In this document: positions 1-5,624 of the stretch, one piece after another | Position numbering within the stretch: the first letter of the stretch is position 1 | Layout: every line of letters begins with the position of its first letter | Assembly: GCA_009787435.1 (NCBI GenBank) | Contig: WRFW01000128.1 | Span: forward strand, 1-6,256 | Direction of reading: 5' to 3' | DNA: 6,256 nucleotides | Source: Defluviitaleaceae bacterium | Lineage (GTDB): Bacteria > Bacillota > Clostridia > Lachnospirales > UBA5962 | Translations under genes and position numbers: made by a program | The notes under the pieces: model-generated | The model's database searches: none | The model's input: the letters and a program-made list of their open reading frames with translations, nothing else | What the model was told of the DNA's origin: nothing

Positions 1-294
1 ATAATAACTTATGATTTAATTCATACTAACTGGTTTGCGGGTAATATTTTTAATGCTAGCTTGTGGACGAAGAGTAAAGCTCACCCTGCTAACTTTAAAT
101 TGTCTGACCACTTTGTGAACCAATTATCTAAACTAATTCATGAAACATACGGGTATGTTTTGGAGGGAATAGGAGGTTATTGGTGGATAAGGCGTGCAGA
201 TAATTTTATTCAATATATGCAAGACCCAGATGACCAAACAATAACACGTACAATAGTTACTATGACTATAACTAACTTTAACCACTTGAAGTGA
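1..294 (+). CDS. Tail terminator-like / minor capsid protein, C-terminal part
   Basis: The reading frame is open from the first base of the window, so the gene begins upstream and only its last 97 residues are visible; an internal TTG at 61 is not a credible start because it has no ribosome binding site and the frame continues through it. The protein is mixed alpha/beta, with aromatic residues around YWWIRR and a Thr/Ile-rich last strand (TITRTIVTMTIT). No motif is diagnostic. The role is inferred from position: in siphophages of Gram-positive hosts the gene just before the major tail protein usually encodes the tail terminator (tail completion protein), a ring that caps the tube where it joins the head. 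The closing beta-strand pattern fits such proteins. A differently named 'minor capsid' connector protein is the alternative. I am sure of the coding frame and only moderately sure of the function. Confidence 0.6.
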   Translation: MITYDLIHTNWFAGNIFNASLWTKSKAHPANFKLSDHFVNQLSKLIHETYGYVLEGIGGYWWIRRADNFIQYMQDPDDQTITRTIVTMTITNFNHLK

Positions 295-296
295 AT

Positions 297-327
297 TTGA
301 ATTAAAAATCTAAGTATAAATTATAAT
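297..327 (+). promoter_or_regulatory. Possible weak sigma-70-type promoter before the major tail gene
   Basis: TTGAAT at 297-302 and a perfect TATAAT at 322-327 are separated by 19 nt, at the long limit for a vegetative promoter. The site lies in the only real gap of the tail operon (76 nt) and would boost the most abundantly needed tail protein. The gap is very AT-rich, so a chance TATAAT is quite possible. Confidence 0.3.
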
Positions 328-337
328 TTTTTGAAAA

Positions 338-353
338 GCTTTTTCTGAAAAGC
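338..353 (+). other. Small hairpin just upstream of the major tail RBS
   Basis: GCTTTT (338-343) and AAAAGC (348-353) form a 6-bp stem with a TCTG loop, ending 2 nt before the AAAGGAGA ribosome binding site (356-363). The same stretch holds a direct repeat, TGAAAAGC at 332-339 and 346-353. It is too weak to be a terminator and has no T tract after it. An mRNA 5'-end role before a highly expressed gene is conceivable but only inferred. Confidence 0.25.
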
Positions 354-370
354 AGAAAGGAGAAAAATAA

Positions 371-1039
371 ATGGCAAATATAAATTTAACAAGACCATCT
401 CCACTTGATGAGCGTTCACCTGAATCCTTTATTCTCGGTGTTGGTGCATTTTTCGTTAATCCAGACACTAGTCAAATAACAGGCTCTACTACCTCACAAG
501 AAATGTCTGATATTTTAGATAGATGGCAGGCGGAGGGTTATAATTTAGGTGCAACTTCTGGAGGAGGAAACTTCACAGGAGGAACGACAATAGAGCCAAT
601 AGAAACAGACGACTTATTTGCAAATGCTAAGGGTTTTTTAGTCGTTACAGAAGTGCACGGCGGATTTACTGCTACATTGCAAGATATCTCAGTTAGAAAT
701 TTAGGTTTAATTTCACCAACAATGATTAGATTAGAAGACGGTTCATATTCTGCGAGTACAATAATTCCTAATGACGCTTACAAGAGAGTAGTACACGTTT
801 CTTTGACTGGAGGTGCACATTATAGAGTTATAGAACTTGCCAACGCAATAAATATCGCACCGTTTGAAATAGATTTTCAAGATTCACAAACAGCTCCCGG
901 CTCAGTAGCACTAGAGATAGTAGGTGTTTCTGGTTCTTTGTCTGAAAGGTCAAGAGCACCTTATAAAATGTGGTTTATATCACCTGCAGGGACAACAACA
1001 CAAAACGCACCTATTATCTTCAATGAGGAGAGTAACTAA
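371..1039 (+). CDS. Major tail tube protein
   Basis: This 222-residue protein is predicted to form the hexameric rings that stack into the siphophage tail tube. Residues about 57-90 carry a pattern often seen in tube proteins of Gram-positive siphophages: an LGATSGGG stretch, a run of beta strands with an acidic turn (ETDDLF), then NAKGF followed by a strand-rich segment (TATLQDISVRNLGL). Size fits the family (roughly 150-300 residues). There is no signal peptide or membrane segment, and no C-terminal Ig-like decoration domain. The ATG start is supported by AAAGGAGA at 356-363, about 8 nt upstream. Its TAA overlaps the ATG of the chaperone gene (TAATG at 1037-1041), indicating translational coupling. 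Position directly before a chaperone/tape-measure pair strongly supports the call. A head decoration or other tail protein is unlikely. Confidence 0.85.
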   Translation: MANINLTRPSPLDERSPESFILGVGAFFVNPDTSQITGSTTSQEMSDILDRWQAEGYNLGATSGGGNFTGGTTIEPIETDDLFANAKGFLVVTEVHGGFTATLQDISVRNLGLISPTMIRLEDGSYSASTIIPNDAYKRVVHVSLTGGAHYRVIELANAINIAPFEIDFQDSQTAPGSVALEIVGVSGSLSERSRAPYKMWFISPAGTTTQNAPIIFNEESN

Positions 1040-1446
1040 TGTCTGAATTAAAATTTATTTTAAACACAGCTTCAATTAAGCAAACGAGAGTTACACTACT
1101 TTCTTTAGCTCCTCATGTGGAAGGGCTTTGGAAAGAAGTGATGAGTATAGTTAAAGAGCAGGAAGATTATAGAGCTTCAGCTGCTTCAGGAAAATATACA
1201 GATAATGAGCTAAATGAACAAGGATTAGAGGGTTTCAAAAAAATGTTTGATTTAGTTCTTAATTCTGGCTATGAAAAAATAATGATTATATTATCTGTAT
1301 TATATCAAACTTCAAGAGAAAAAATTGAAGATCAAACAGTAGAGCAAATTTATGATATGGTTTTAGAAAGTTTGCAAAATAGAGCTTTAATAGCTTTTTT
1401 TCCACGGTTGAAGCGATTGGCAGCAAAAACGCAATTAGATATTTAG
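1039..1446 (+). CDS. Tail assembly chaperone (lambda gpG-like)
   Basis: This 135-residue, mostly helical protein sits between the tube gene and the tape measure gene, the standard place of the tail assembly chaperone. Chaperones of this kind bind the tape measure and keep it soluble until tube subunits polymerise around it. The ATG overlaps the preceding TAA by one base, and GAGGAG (1025-1030), still inside the tube gene, is the ribosome binding site with an 8-nt spacer. A run of seven T after codon GCT (1395-1401) near the 3' end would let a fraction of ribosomes shift to -1 and make a longer form of about 232 residues; the unshifted product ends 15 codons later with the basic stretch PRLKRLAAKT. 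Sequence alone does not identify the family; the call rests on order, size, helical content and the overlapping -1 frame. Confidence 0.8.
   Translation: MSELKFILNTASIKQTRVTLLSLAPHVEGLWKEVMSIVKEQEDYRASAASGKYTDNELNEQGLEGFKKMFDLVLNSGYEKIMIILSVLYQTSREKIEDQTVEQIYDMVLESLQNRALIAFFPRLKRLAAKTQLDI
1395..1401 (+). promoter_or_regulatory. Programmed -1 ribosomal frameshift site (T_TTT_TTT)
   Basis: In the chaperone frame the codons read GCT TTT TTT CCA, so bases 1395-1401 are the heptamer T TTT TTT, which obeys the X XXY YYZ rule for -1 slippage. After slipping, reading resumes at TCC (1401) and stays open for 111 codons to 1736. A weak stem (GATTG 1415-1419 with CAATT 1432-1436, one G-T pair) lies 13 nt downstream, farther than usual for a stimulator, so I do not rely on it. 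The downstream frame lacks its own well-placed ribosome binding site. Location in the last fifth of the chaperone gene matches the lambda G/G-T arrangement. Confidence 0.8.
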
Positions 1447-1736
1447 CTGAATGTGAGGGAATGTCTCTTGATTCAACCGTGTTTTATTTACAAAACAAAC
1501 ATGAATATGAAGTAAAGAAAGAAATTTATGAAAATAACTTGCTTTATTATCTTAACGGGATGGTTCATTCTGCTTTGCAAGACTCTAAGAGAAAGAGAAA
1601 ATTTGAATTTCCAAAGTATATAGACCATATGTATCCAGAAATTAAAGAGCGAATGAAAAAAATAGAAAAGCCTATAACTGTGTCAGAAGTGTTGAAAAAC
1701 TTCCGAAAGGAGGTGGAAAAGCATACGGCTATTTAG
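1401..1736 (+). CDS. Tail assembly chaperone frameshift extension (gpT-like), made as a G-T fusion
   Basis: This frame is in -1 register to the chaperone gene. It is best read as a C-terminal extension of 111 residues joined after residue 121 of the chaperone. In lambda-like systems the G-T fusion's T domain recruits tube subunits to the chaperone-coated tape measure. The extension is helical and highly charged, with a basic patch (SKRKRKFEF) and an ending rich in Lys/Glu, and no membrane segment. The first in-frame ATG, at 1461, has GAGGG only 1 nt upstream, too close to act as a ribosome binding site; separate translation from there would give a 91-residue protein and is the alternative. 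The 3' end contains the tape measure's ribosome binding site and overlaps that gene by 14 nt. I see no break in the frame. Confidence 0.75.
   Translation, partial: STVEAIGSKNAIRYLAECEGMSLDSTVFYLQNKHEYEVKKEIYENNLLYYLNGMVHSALQDSKRKRKFEFPKYIDHMYPEIKERMKKIEKPITVSEVLKNFRKEVEKHTAI
1708..1713 (+). promoter_or_regulatory. Strong Shine-Dalgarno sequence that sets the tape measure start
   Basis: AAAGGAGGTGG spans 1706-1716 with the AGGAGG core at 1708-1713, close to perfect complementarity to 16S rRNA and stronger than any other site in the window. Nine nucleotides later is an ATA codon (1723) in the tape measure frame. No ATG, GTG or TTG in any frame lies at a workable distance, so the site marks the ancestral start of the tape measure gene. 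Confidence 0.8.
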
Positions 1737-4700
1737 TGTTTTTGGAGAAATCTTTTTTGACGACAGAGATTTTATAAAAGGAATAGGAAGAGCAGCTAGA
1801 GAGGGAAAGACTTGGGAGCGAGGTTTTTCAGCTGCAGCTGCAGGTGTTCGTAGAGCGATAATGGCTGTTGGTACTGCTATGGTTGGTATAGGTGTTGCTT
1901 CATTGACCATGGGAGACAATTTTAATAGTGCTATGGGTGGTATACAAGCACAAACAGGACAAACTGCGGAAGATATATCAATCACAGAACAAGCTATACG
2001 AGATTTAGCATTAGAGCAAGGCAGATTCACGGCTTTGGAACTTGCTGAGGGGCTAGAAACAGTTTCAAGGAGAGGTCAAGACGCCGCATATCAAACTCAG
2101 CTGCTTAAAACAGCTTTAAGATTAGCTGAATCAACTGGTTCAGATTTTGGGAGCTCTTTAGGTCTTTTAGACGCTTTAATGGTGAAGTTTAATACAGATT
2201 TAGAAGATAGTGCGAAATGGGTAAATACATTAGCAGTCGGGCAACAAGAACTCGGTATAGCTAATTATTCTATGGTCGAGGGACTTCAGCGTTCTGCGGG
2301 TATAGCAGGTGTTGCAAGGCTAGAGTATGATTTTTTAGCAGCTTCGCTTAGTATTGCTTATCAAGGCGGGATGAGTATGGCGACAGCCGCTACTGGCTTA
2401 ACAGGTGTTATGAACCAAATGTTAGACCCCACCTCTAACATTCGTGAGGCTATGCAGGCATTGGGTGTTGAAGTCATACGTAACGAAGACGGCACAACGA
2501 ATGCTCAAGAAAGCCTTTTGCAATTTATGGATGTACTTTACAATGCCGATGGCTTAACACAAGAATACGCAAACACTATAATGGGGCTTGTCGGCTCGAA
2601 TTTAGATTTATTCAACAACCTTTTACAAAATCAAGACGCTTTAGAAGAACTAACAGAAACTTTTGGATACTCACAAAAAGCAGGTGATGAATACAGCAGA
2701 GTTTTAGAAATGATAGAAACTCGTTCTGGCGGTTTTGGAGAAGCACTAGGCTTAGCTAGAAATTTTGGTACAGAATTATTGTTTACATTAAATGATATAA
2801 TAGGCTCTCGATTTTATGCATGGCTAAGCGAATTAATACCAAAAGCAAGAGAGTTTGTAGAACGGCTTCGAGCCGGTGGTGATTTACACCCATATATCGA
2901 AAGGCTAGGGGGAGCTATAAGTGAAATTTTAGAAGCGATTATTGGATTAACGTTAAAGCTAGTCCCGATAATAATTGAGTGGCTTCCAAAATTCGCTGAA
3001 GCTCTCATTTGGGTAATAGAGCAAGCAAAAGAATTCCCTATTATTTTCGGGGCGATAGCAATTGCTATTCTTAAGCCTAAAGTTGCGATATTTGCTTTTA
3101 AAAAGGCTTTATCACTTTTAAAAATTGGCTTCAAAGGAGTAAAGCTTGCTATAGGACTTTTTAAAGGCAAAGCAGGGCTTGCTGGTTTAATTCCTGCATT
3201 CGCCAAAGTTAAAGGGAAAAAGGGTTTTGCGGGGCTTGCAACTTCTATTAGAAGCATTGCAGGGAAGACAGCAGCAGGAGTAGGCAAAGCAGGGGGAGGA
3301 GCTTTAGGCGTTCTTAAAAAAGGGTTAATGGCACTTGGTCCTAAAGGTTGGATAGTTGGTGGTATAATTGCAGGCGGTGCTTTAATTGTAGCGAATTGGG
3401 ATACTATAAGAGACGGTGCAAGAGCAGCAGCAGAAAGTCTTTCTGAAAGTTGGAGCTCTGCTGTAGATAATACAGAAACTGCATTTGGTAGAGTTACACA
3501 TTTTGTAGGAGATGTTCTTAGTAATGTTTCTGAATCGATATCTGAAACTTCGCAACGTTGGGCTAGTAGTCTGAGAGACTGGGCAGATAATTCTGATAGT
3601 ATATTTCTTTCTTGGGGAGCAAGGGGGCTAGCAACCGTTGTTGATTTTGGAGGAAGAATACAAGCGGGCGTTGCGAGTTTTTTGGGTAACACTGTCTCTG
3701 ACATTTCTTCAAGATGGGAAGAAGCTAGTGCAAGTACAGAAAGCCGATGGGGAGCTATACGAGCTTTCACATCCACAGCAGTTTCAGATATGAGACGGTC
3801 TGTATCCGAAACTATGGGTAATATCGTTGATAACTTATCATCAAGAATGATGGAAAGTGATAATATCGTAACACGGGGTCTTGGCACGGTAGTTAATACA
3901 GGAAACAGACTTTGGCGACAGTTTAGAGACAACACAGATACTCACGGACAAGGTATTATTGGCACTGTGCGGGGTTTTGCTACTTCGATAGTAGATAGGT
4001 TTAGAAATACAGAAAGAGAAATGCCAGTCATTGGCACTAATGTAATAAATGGTTTAAGAGATGGTATGTCCCGTATGTGGGGCAGCGTTCGTGATACTGT
4101 AGCAGGTTGGGGTGCGAGTATAGCAGGTACATTTAGGAGCGTTATGGGTATACAATCTCCCTCTCGTGTAATGCGTTCTTTAGGTATAGATACAGCACGA
4201 GGTTTAGAGATAGGTTTGGAAAGAGGTTTAGTTGAGTCTGTCCGAACTGTACAAAGTTTTGCTGAAACTATTGTTGACACGATGACTTCAAGGCTTGGAG
4301 CAGTTAGTTCACGAACGCAAGCTCATCTTGATTCTCTTTCTAATATTTACGGTAAATCTTACAGAGAAATCTATGATATTATTGTAAATACTATGATTGA
4401 CGCATATCAATCTGGCTCAGAACGTATGTCTGAATTAATGCAAACTTATTATAAAAAATTTACTCAAAGTTTACAAAAAAGTTTAGACTTCTCAAAAAAG
4501 TGGATATACGAACAGCGAGAAATGAATAATATTACAGCTCAAGAAGTAATCGAAGCTTGGGAGCGTGTAGTAGATAGACATATTGAGGGCTCAGAGCAAC
4601 GTATATATGCAGAAGAACGACTAGCAGAAGCCCGTGAATATTTAGCTGCAAAGCAAGTGTACACTATAGAGCGAATGAAAGCTTTAGAAGATTCTTATCT

Positions 4701-5472
4701 TGAAGCTGTAGAAAATAGAACGCAAGCTATTATAAATTCATTTGACATGTTCGCTGAGCTTAACTTAAGGATGTCCGATGTGGAACAAGCAACGAAAGCA
4801 GTTGCAGAAGCAGAGCGAGCATATATGGCGGCTAAGGAAGCATTAAGGCAAGCTACAGAAGAACTAAGAAACGCAGAATCTGGAACAAGAGAATATGAAA
4901 GAGCACAAGAAGCCTTAGCAAATGCACTTCGCACAGTAGATGAAGCACAAATAGAACTAACGAGAGCAACAGAAGCAAATACACTAGACCAAGCAACAAT
5001 ACATGCCGATAGACTTCAAGACCAAAAAGACGCTTATAACGAATTTTGGGAACTGCTAGATAGCTTAACTGAAAGAGGTTTTCATGATATTGCAGAGCAA
5101 TATAAAAGAGCAGGTGTTCAACAGCTTAATTCCTTAAGAGATACATACAACAGCAGTGAAGATTCTCTAAACCGATTGCAAAATATGTTTTACAACAAAC
5201 ACCGTATGGCAAGAGAGCGTGCAACACATGAAATGAGAGGATTAAGAGAAGATACAAATAGAGAAATAGAAAGCTTGCTTGTAGATTTAATGTCTCAAAT
5301 GCAAAGTGATACACATCCAATAGGTACTCAGATGGTGCAAGGAATTATAAATGGAGTTGAGGGCATGAATTCATCTTTAAGGGCTACAATGCAAAACATG
5401 GCACAAGAAGCCGTAAATGCCGCTAAATCTATTTTGCAAATGAACAGCCCTGAGTTCTTTTGTCAAGGATGA
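1723..5472 (+). CDS. Phage tail tape measure protein, ATA start, C-terminus frameshifted
   Basis: This 1249-residue protein is the ruler that sets siphophage tail length and is ejected into the host during infection. Residues 1-46 (RLFSVFGEIFFDD.DF.KGI...AREGKTW) have the typical N-terminus of such proteins, and this fixes the start at ATA 1723 behind a near-perfect AGGAGG; the first ATG (1861, residue 47) has only a poor site. Residues about 65-300 resemble the TP901-type tape measure core. Hydrophobic helices lie near 395-465 and 540-560, with Gly/Lys/Ala-rich sequence between. Residues 577-800 are Trp-studded repeats, and QSPSRVMRSLG follows at 811-821. Residues about 905-1190 are charged, coiled-coil-like helices. 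The end, NSPEFFCQG, breaks off at a second SPS motif through an apparent one-base insertion at 5452. By the lambda relation of about 0.15 nm per residue, the tail would be near 190 nm (inference). Confidence 0.92.
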   Translation: MRLFSVFGEIFFDDRDFIKGIGRAAREGKTWERGFSAAAAGVRRAIMAVGTAMVGIGVASLTMGDNFNSAMGGIQAQTGQTAEDISITEQAIRDLALEQGRFTALELAEGLETVSRRGQDAAYQTQLLKTALRLAESTGSDFGSSLGLLDALMVKFNTDLEDSAKWVNTLAVGQQELGIANYSMVEGLQRSAGIAGVARLEYDFLAASLSIAYQGGMSMATAATGLTGVMNQMLDPTSNIREAMQALGVEVIRNEDGTTNAQESLLQFMDVLYNADGLTQEYANTIMGLVGSNLDLFNNLLQNQDALEELTETFGYSQKAGDEYSRVLEMIETRSGGFGEALGLARNFGTELLFTLNDIIGSRFYAWLSELIPKAREFVERLRAGGDLHPYIERLGGAISEILEAIIGLTLKLVPIIIEWLPKFAEALIWVIEQAKEFPIIFGAIAIAILKPKVAIFAFKKALSLLKIGFKGVKLAIGLFKGKAGLAGLIPAFAKVKGKKGFAGLATSIRSIAGKTAAGVGKAGGGALGVLKKGLMALGPKGWIVGGIIAGGALIVANWDTIRDGARAAAESLSESWSSAVDNTETAFGRVTHFVGDVLSNVSESISETSQRWASSLRDWADNSDSIFLSWGARGLATVVDFGGRIQAGVASFLGNTVSDISSRWEEASASTESRWGAIRAFTSTAVSDMRRSVSETMGNIVDNLSSRMMESDNIVTRGLGTVVNTGNRLWRQFRDNTDTHGQGIIGTVRGFATSIVDRFRNTEREMPVIGTNVINGLRDGMSRMWGSVRDTVAGWGASIAGTFRSVMGIQSPSRVMRSLGIDTARGLEIGLERGLVESVRTVQSFAETIVDTMTSRLGAVSSRTQAHLDSLSNIYGKSYREIYDIIVNTMIDAYQSGSERMSELMQTYYKKFTQSLQKSLDFSKKWIYEQREMNNITAQEVIEAWERVVDRHIEGSEQRIYAEERLAEAREYLAAKQVYTIERMKALEDSYLEAVENRTQAIINSFDMFAELNLRMSDVEQATKAVAEAERAYMAAKEALRQATEELRNAESGTREYERAQEALANALRTVDEAQIELTRATEANTLDQATIHADRLQDQKDAYNEFWELLDSLTERGFHDIAEQYKRAGVQQLNSLRDTYNSSEDSLNRLQNMFYNKHRMARERATHEMRGLREDTNREIESLLVDLMSQMQSDTHPIGTQMVQGIINGVEGMNSSLRATMQNMAQEAVNAAKSILQMNSPEFFCQG
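3451..3978 (+). repeat. Diverged ~88-residue repeats inside the tape measure protein
   Basis: Two consecutive copies begin at Trp577 and Trp665. At a fixed offset of 88 residues these match: A580/A668, T584-E585/T672-E673, G589/G677, F594/F682, S600/S688, and SISET (605-609) with SVSET (693-697). Later in each copy RGLATVVDFGGRI (634-646) aligns with RGLGTVVNTGNRL (718-730), at an offset of 84, so there are small indels. A third, weaker copy may start at DNTDT (736-740), resembling DNTET (582-586). The copies are old, with clear protein similarity but little DNA identity. Confidence 0.6.
4030..4164 (+). repeat. IGT-to-SPS module, copy 1, in the tape measure protein
   Basis: Residues 770-814 run from IGTNVINGLRDGM to QSPS. 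The same module recurs exactly 430 residues later (5320-5451) with identical IGT-to-SP spacing of 42 residues and no gap. Shared positions include IGT, the two glycines after it (NG/QG and DG/NG), a central RxT and the closing SP. This is the well-known 'SPSRV' neighbourhood of tape measure proteins. Confidence 0.6.
5320..5451 (+). repeat. IGT-to-SPS module, copy 2, interrupted after NSP
   Basis: Residues 1200-1243 run from IGTQMVQGIINGV to NSP. This copy matches the module at residues 770-814 without gaps, but the annotated frame continues EFFCQG instead of S(R/S)xxxxxx. Reading one base later restores the expected SPS, which is the main evidence that the gene's 3' end is frameshifted. Confidence 0.6.
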
Positions 5473-5482
5473 ATTTTTATAA
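5453..5482 (+). pseudogene. Out-of-frame remnant of the tape measure C-terminus
   Basis: If G5452 is skipped, CCT is followed by AGT TCT TTT GTC AAG GAT GAA TTT TTA TAA, giving NSP-SSFVKDEFL-stop. This resembles the usual SPSRVFRDE continuation of tape measure proteins and copy 1 (SPSRVMRSLG), whereas the actual frame gives EFFCQG and a TGA at 5470. Even the repaired frame ends at 5482, sooner than tape measure proteins normally do after this motif, so more sequence has probably been lost beyond it. Confidence 0.5.
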
Positions 5483-5557
5483 AGTGTTAAATGGCATTAT
5501 AAAAGAGTTTAAAATAAAGCTCTGCAAGCATTTAAAAAACTTCGCTAACCTTATCTA
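5473..5557. other. AT-rich spacer holding the likely phage/non-phage junction
   Basis: No tail gene (distal tail protein, tail lysin) follows the tape measure. The stretch contains an AT-only inverted repeat, TTTTATAA (5475-5482) and TTATAAAA (5497-5504), with a 14-nt loop and no T tract, so it is a poor terminator candidate. A 32-codon frame (ATG 5469 to TAA 5567) encodes a Lys/Leu-rich peptide starting MNFYKVLNGIIKEF, but there is no spaced ribosome binding site. I recognise no insertion-sequence ends or target-site duplication here. Confidence 0.35.
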
Positions 5558-5586
5558 TTTACTTTAAAAGATTTTTGTAGTATAAT
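5558..5586 (+). promoter_or_regulatory. Sigma-70-type promoter of the Rpn-family gene
   Basis: TTTACT (5558-5563) and a perfect TATAAT (5581-5586) are separated by the ideal 17 nt, placing the transcription start near 5593, about 30 nt before the ATG. This gives the Rpn-family gene its own promoter, independent of the tail operon. Confidence 0.65.
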
Positions 5587-5624
5587 AATTAGTATAAATG
5601 CAATAGAAAAAGAGGTAATCAACC

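Noticed and set aside
1423..1431. GCAAAAACG as a second slippery site in the chaperone gene
   Set aside because: In frame it reads GCA AAA ACG; the second codon does not satisfy the YYZ part of the -1 rule, so slippage there would break pairing.
1734..1861. Tape measure gene produced by +1 frameshift from the chaperone extension
   Set aside because: The overlap has no recognised +1 signal such as a slow codon or stop at the shift point after the SD-like sequence, while SD-to-ATA spacing is ideal for initiation.
1683..2030. Minus-strand frame of 115 codons over the tape measure start
   Set aside because: Antisense shadow of the chaperone extension and tape measure N-terminus; no ribosome binding site or recognisable product.
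2814..3935. A 373-codon open frame on the minus strand
   Set aside because: It lies wholly antisense to the tape measure gene, its product is Ser/Leu/Ala/Pro-rich without domain features, and the plus-strand protein shows clear family motifs in the same region.
3942..5320. Three further minus-strand frames (3942-4280, 4695-4934, 5126-5320)
   Set aside because: All are antisense to the tape measure gene, short, and compositionally what the repeats of the plus strand would give by chance.
5475..5504. Inverted repeat TTTTATAA / TTATAAAA as a terminator
   Set aside because: The stem is entirely A/T, the loop is 14 nt, and no T tract follows; it would be too unstable for intrinsic termination.
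5469..5567. A 32-codon plus-strand frame (MNFYKVLNG...) after the tape measure stop
   Set aside because: AAGG directly abuts the ATG, so there is no usable spacing, and the peptide is unrecognised; it could be a chance frame or a remnant.
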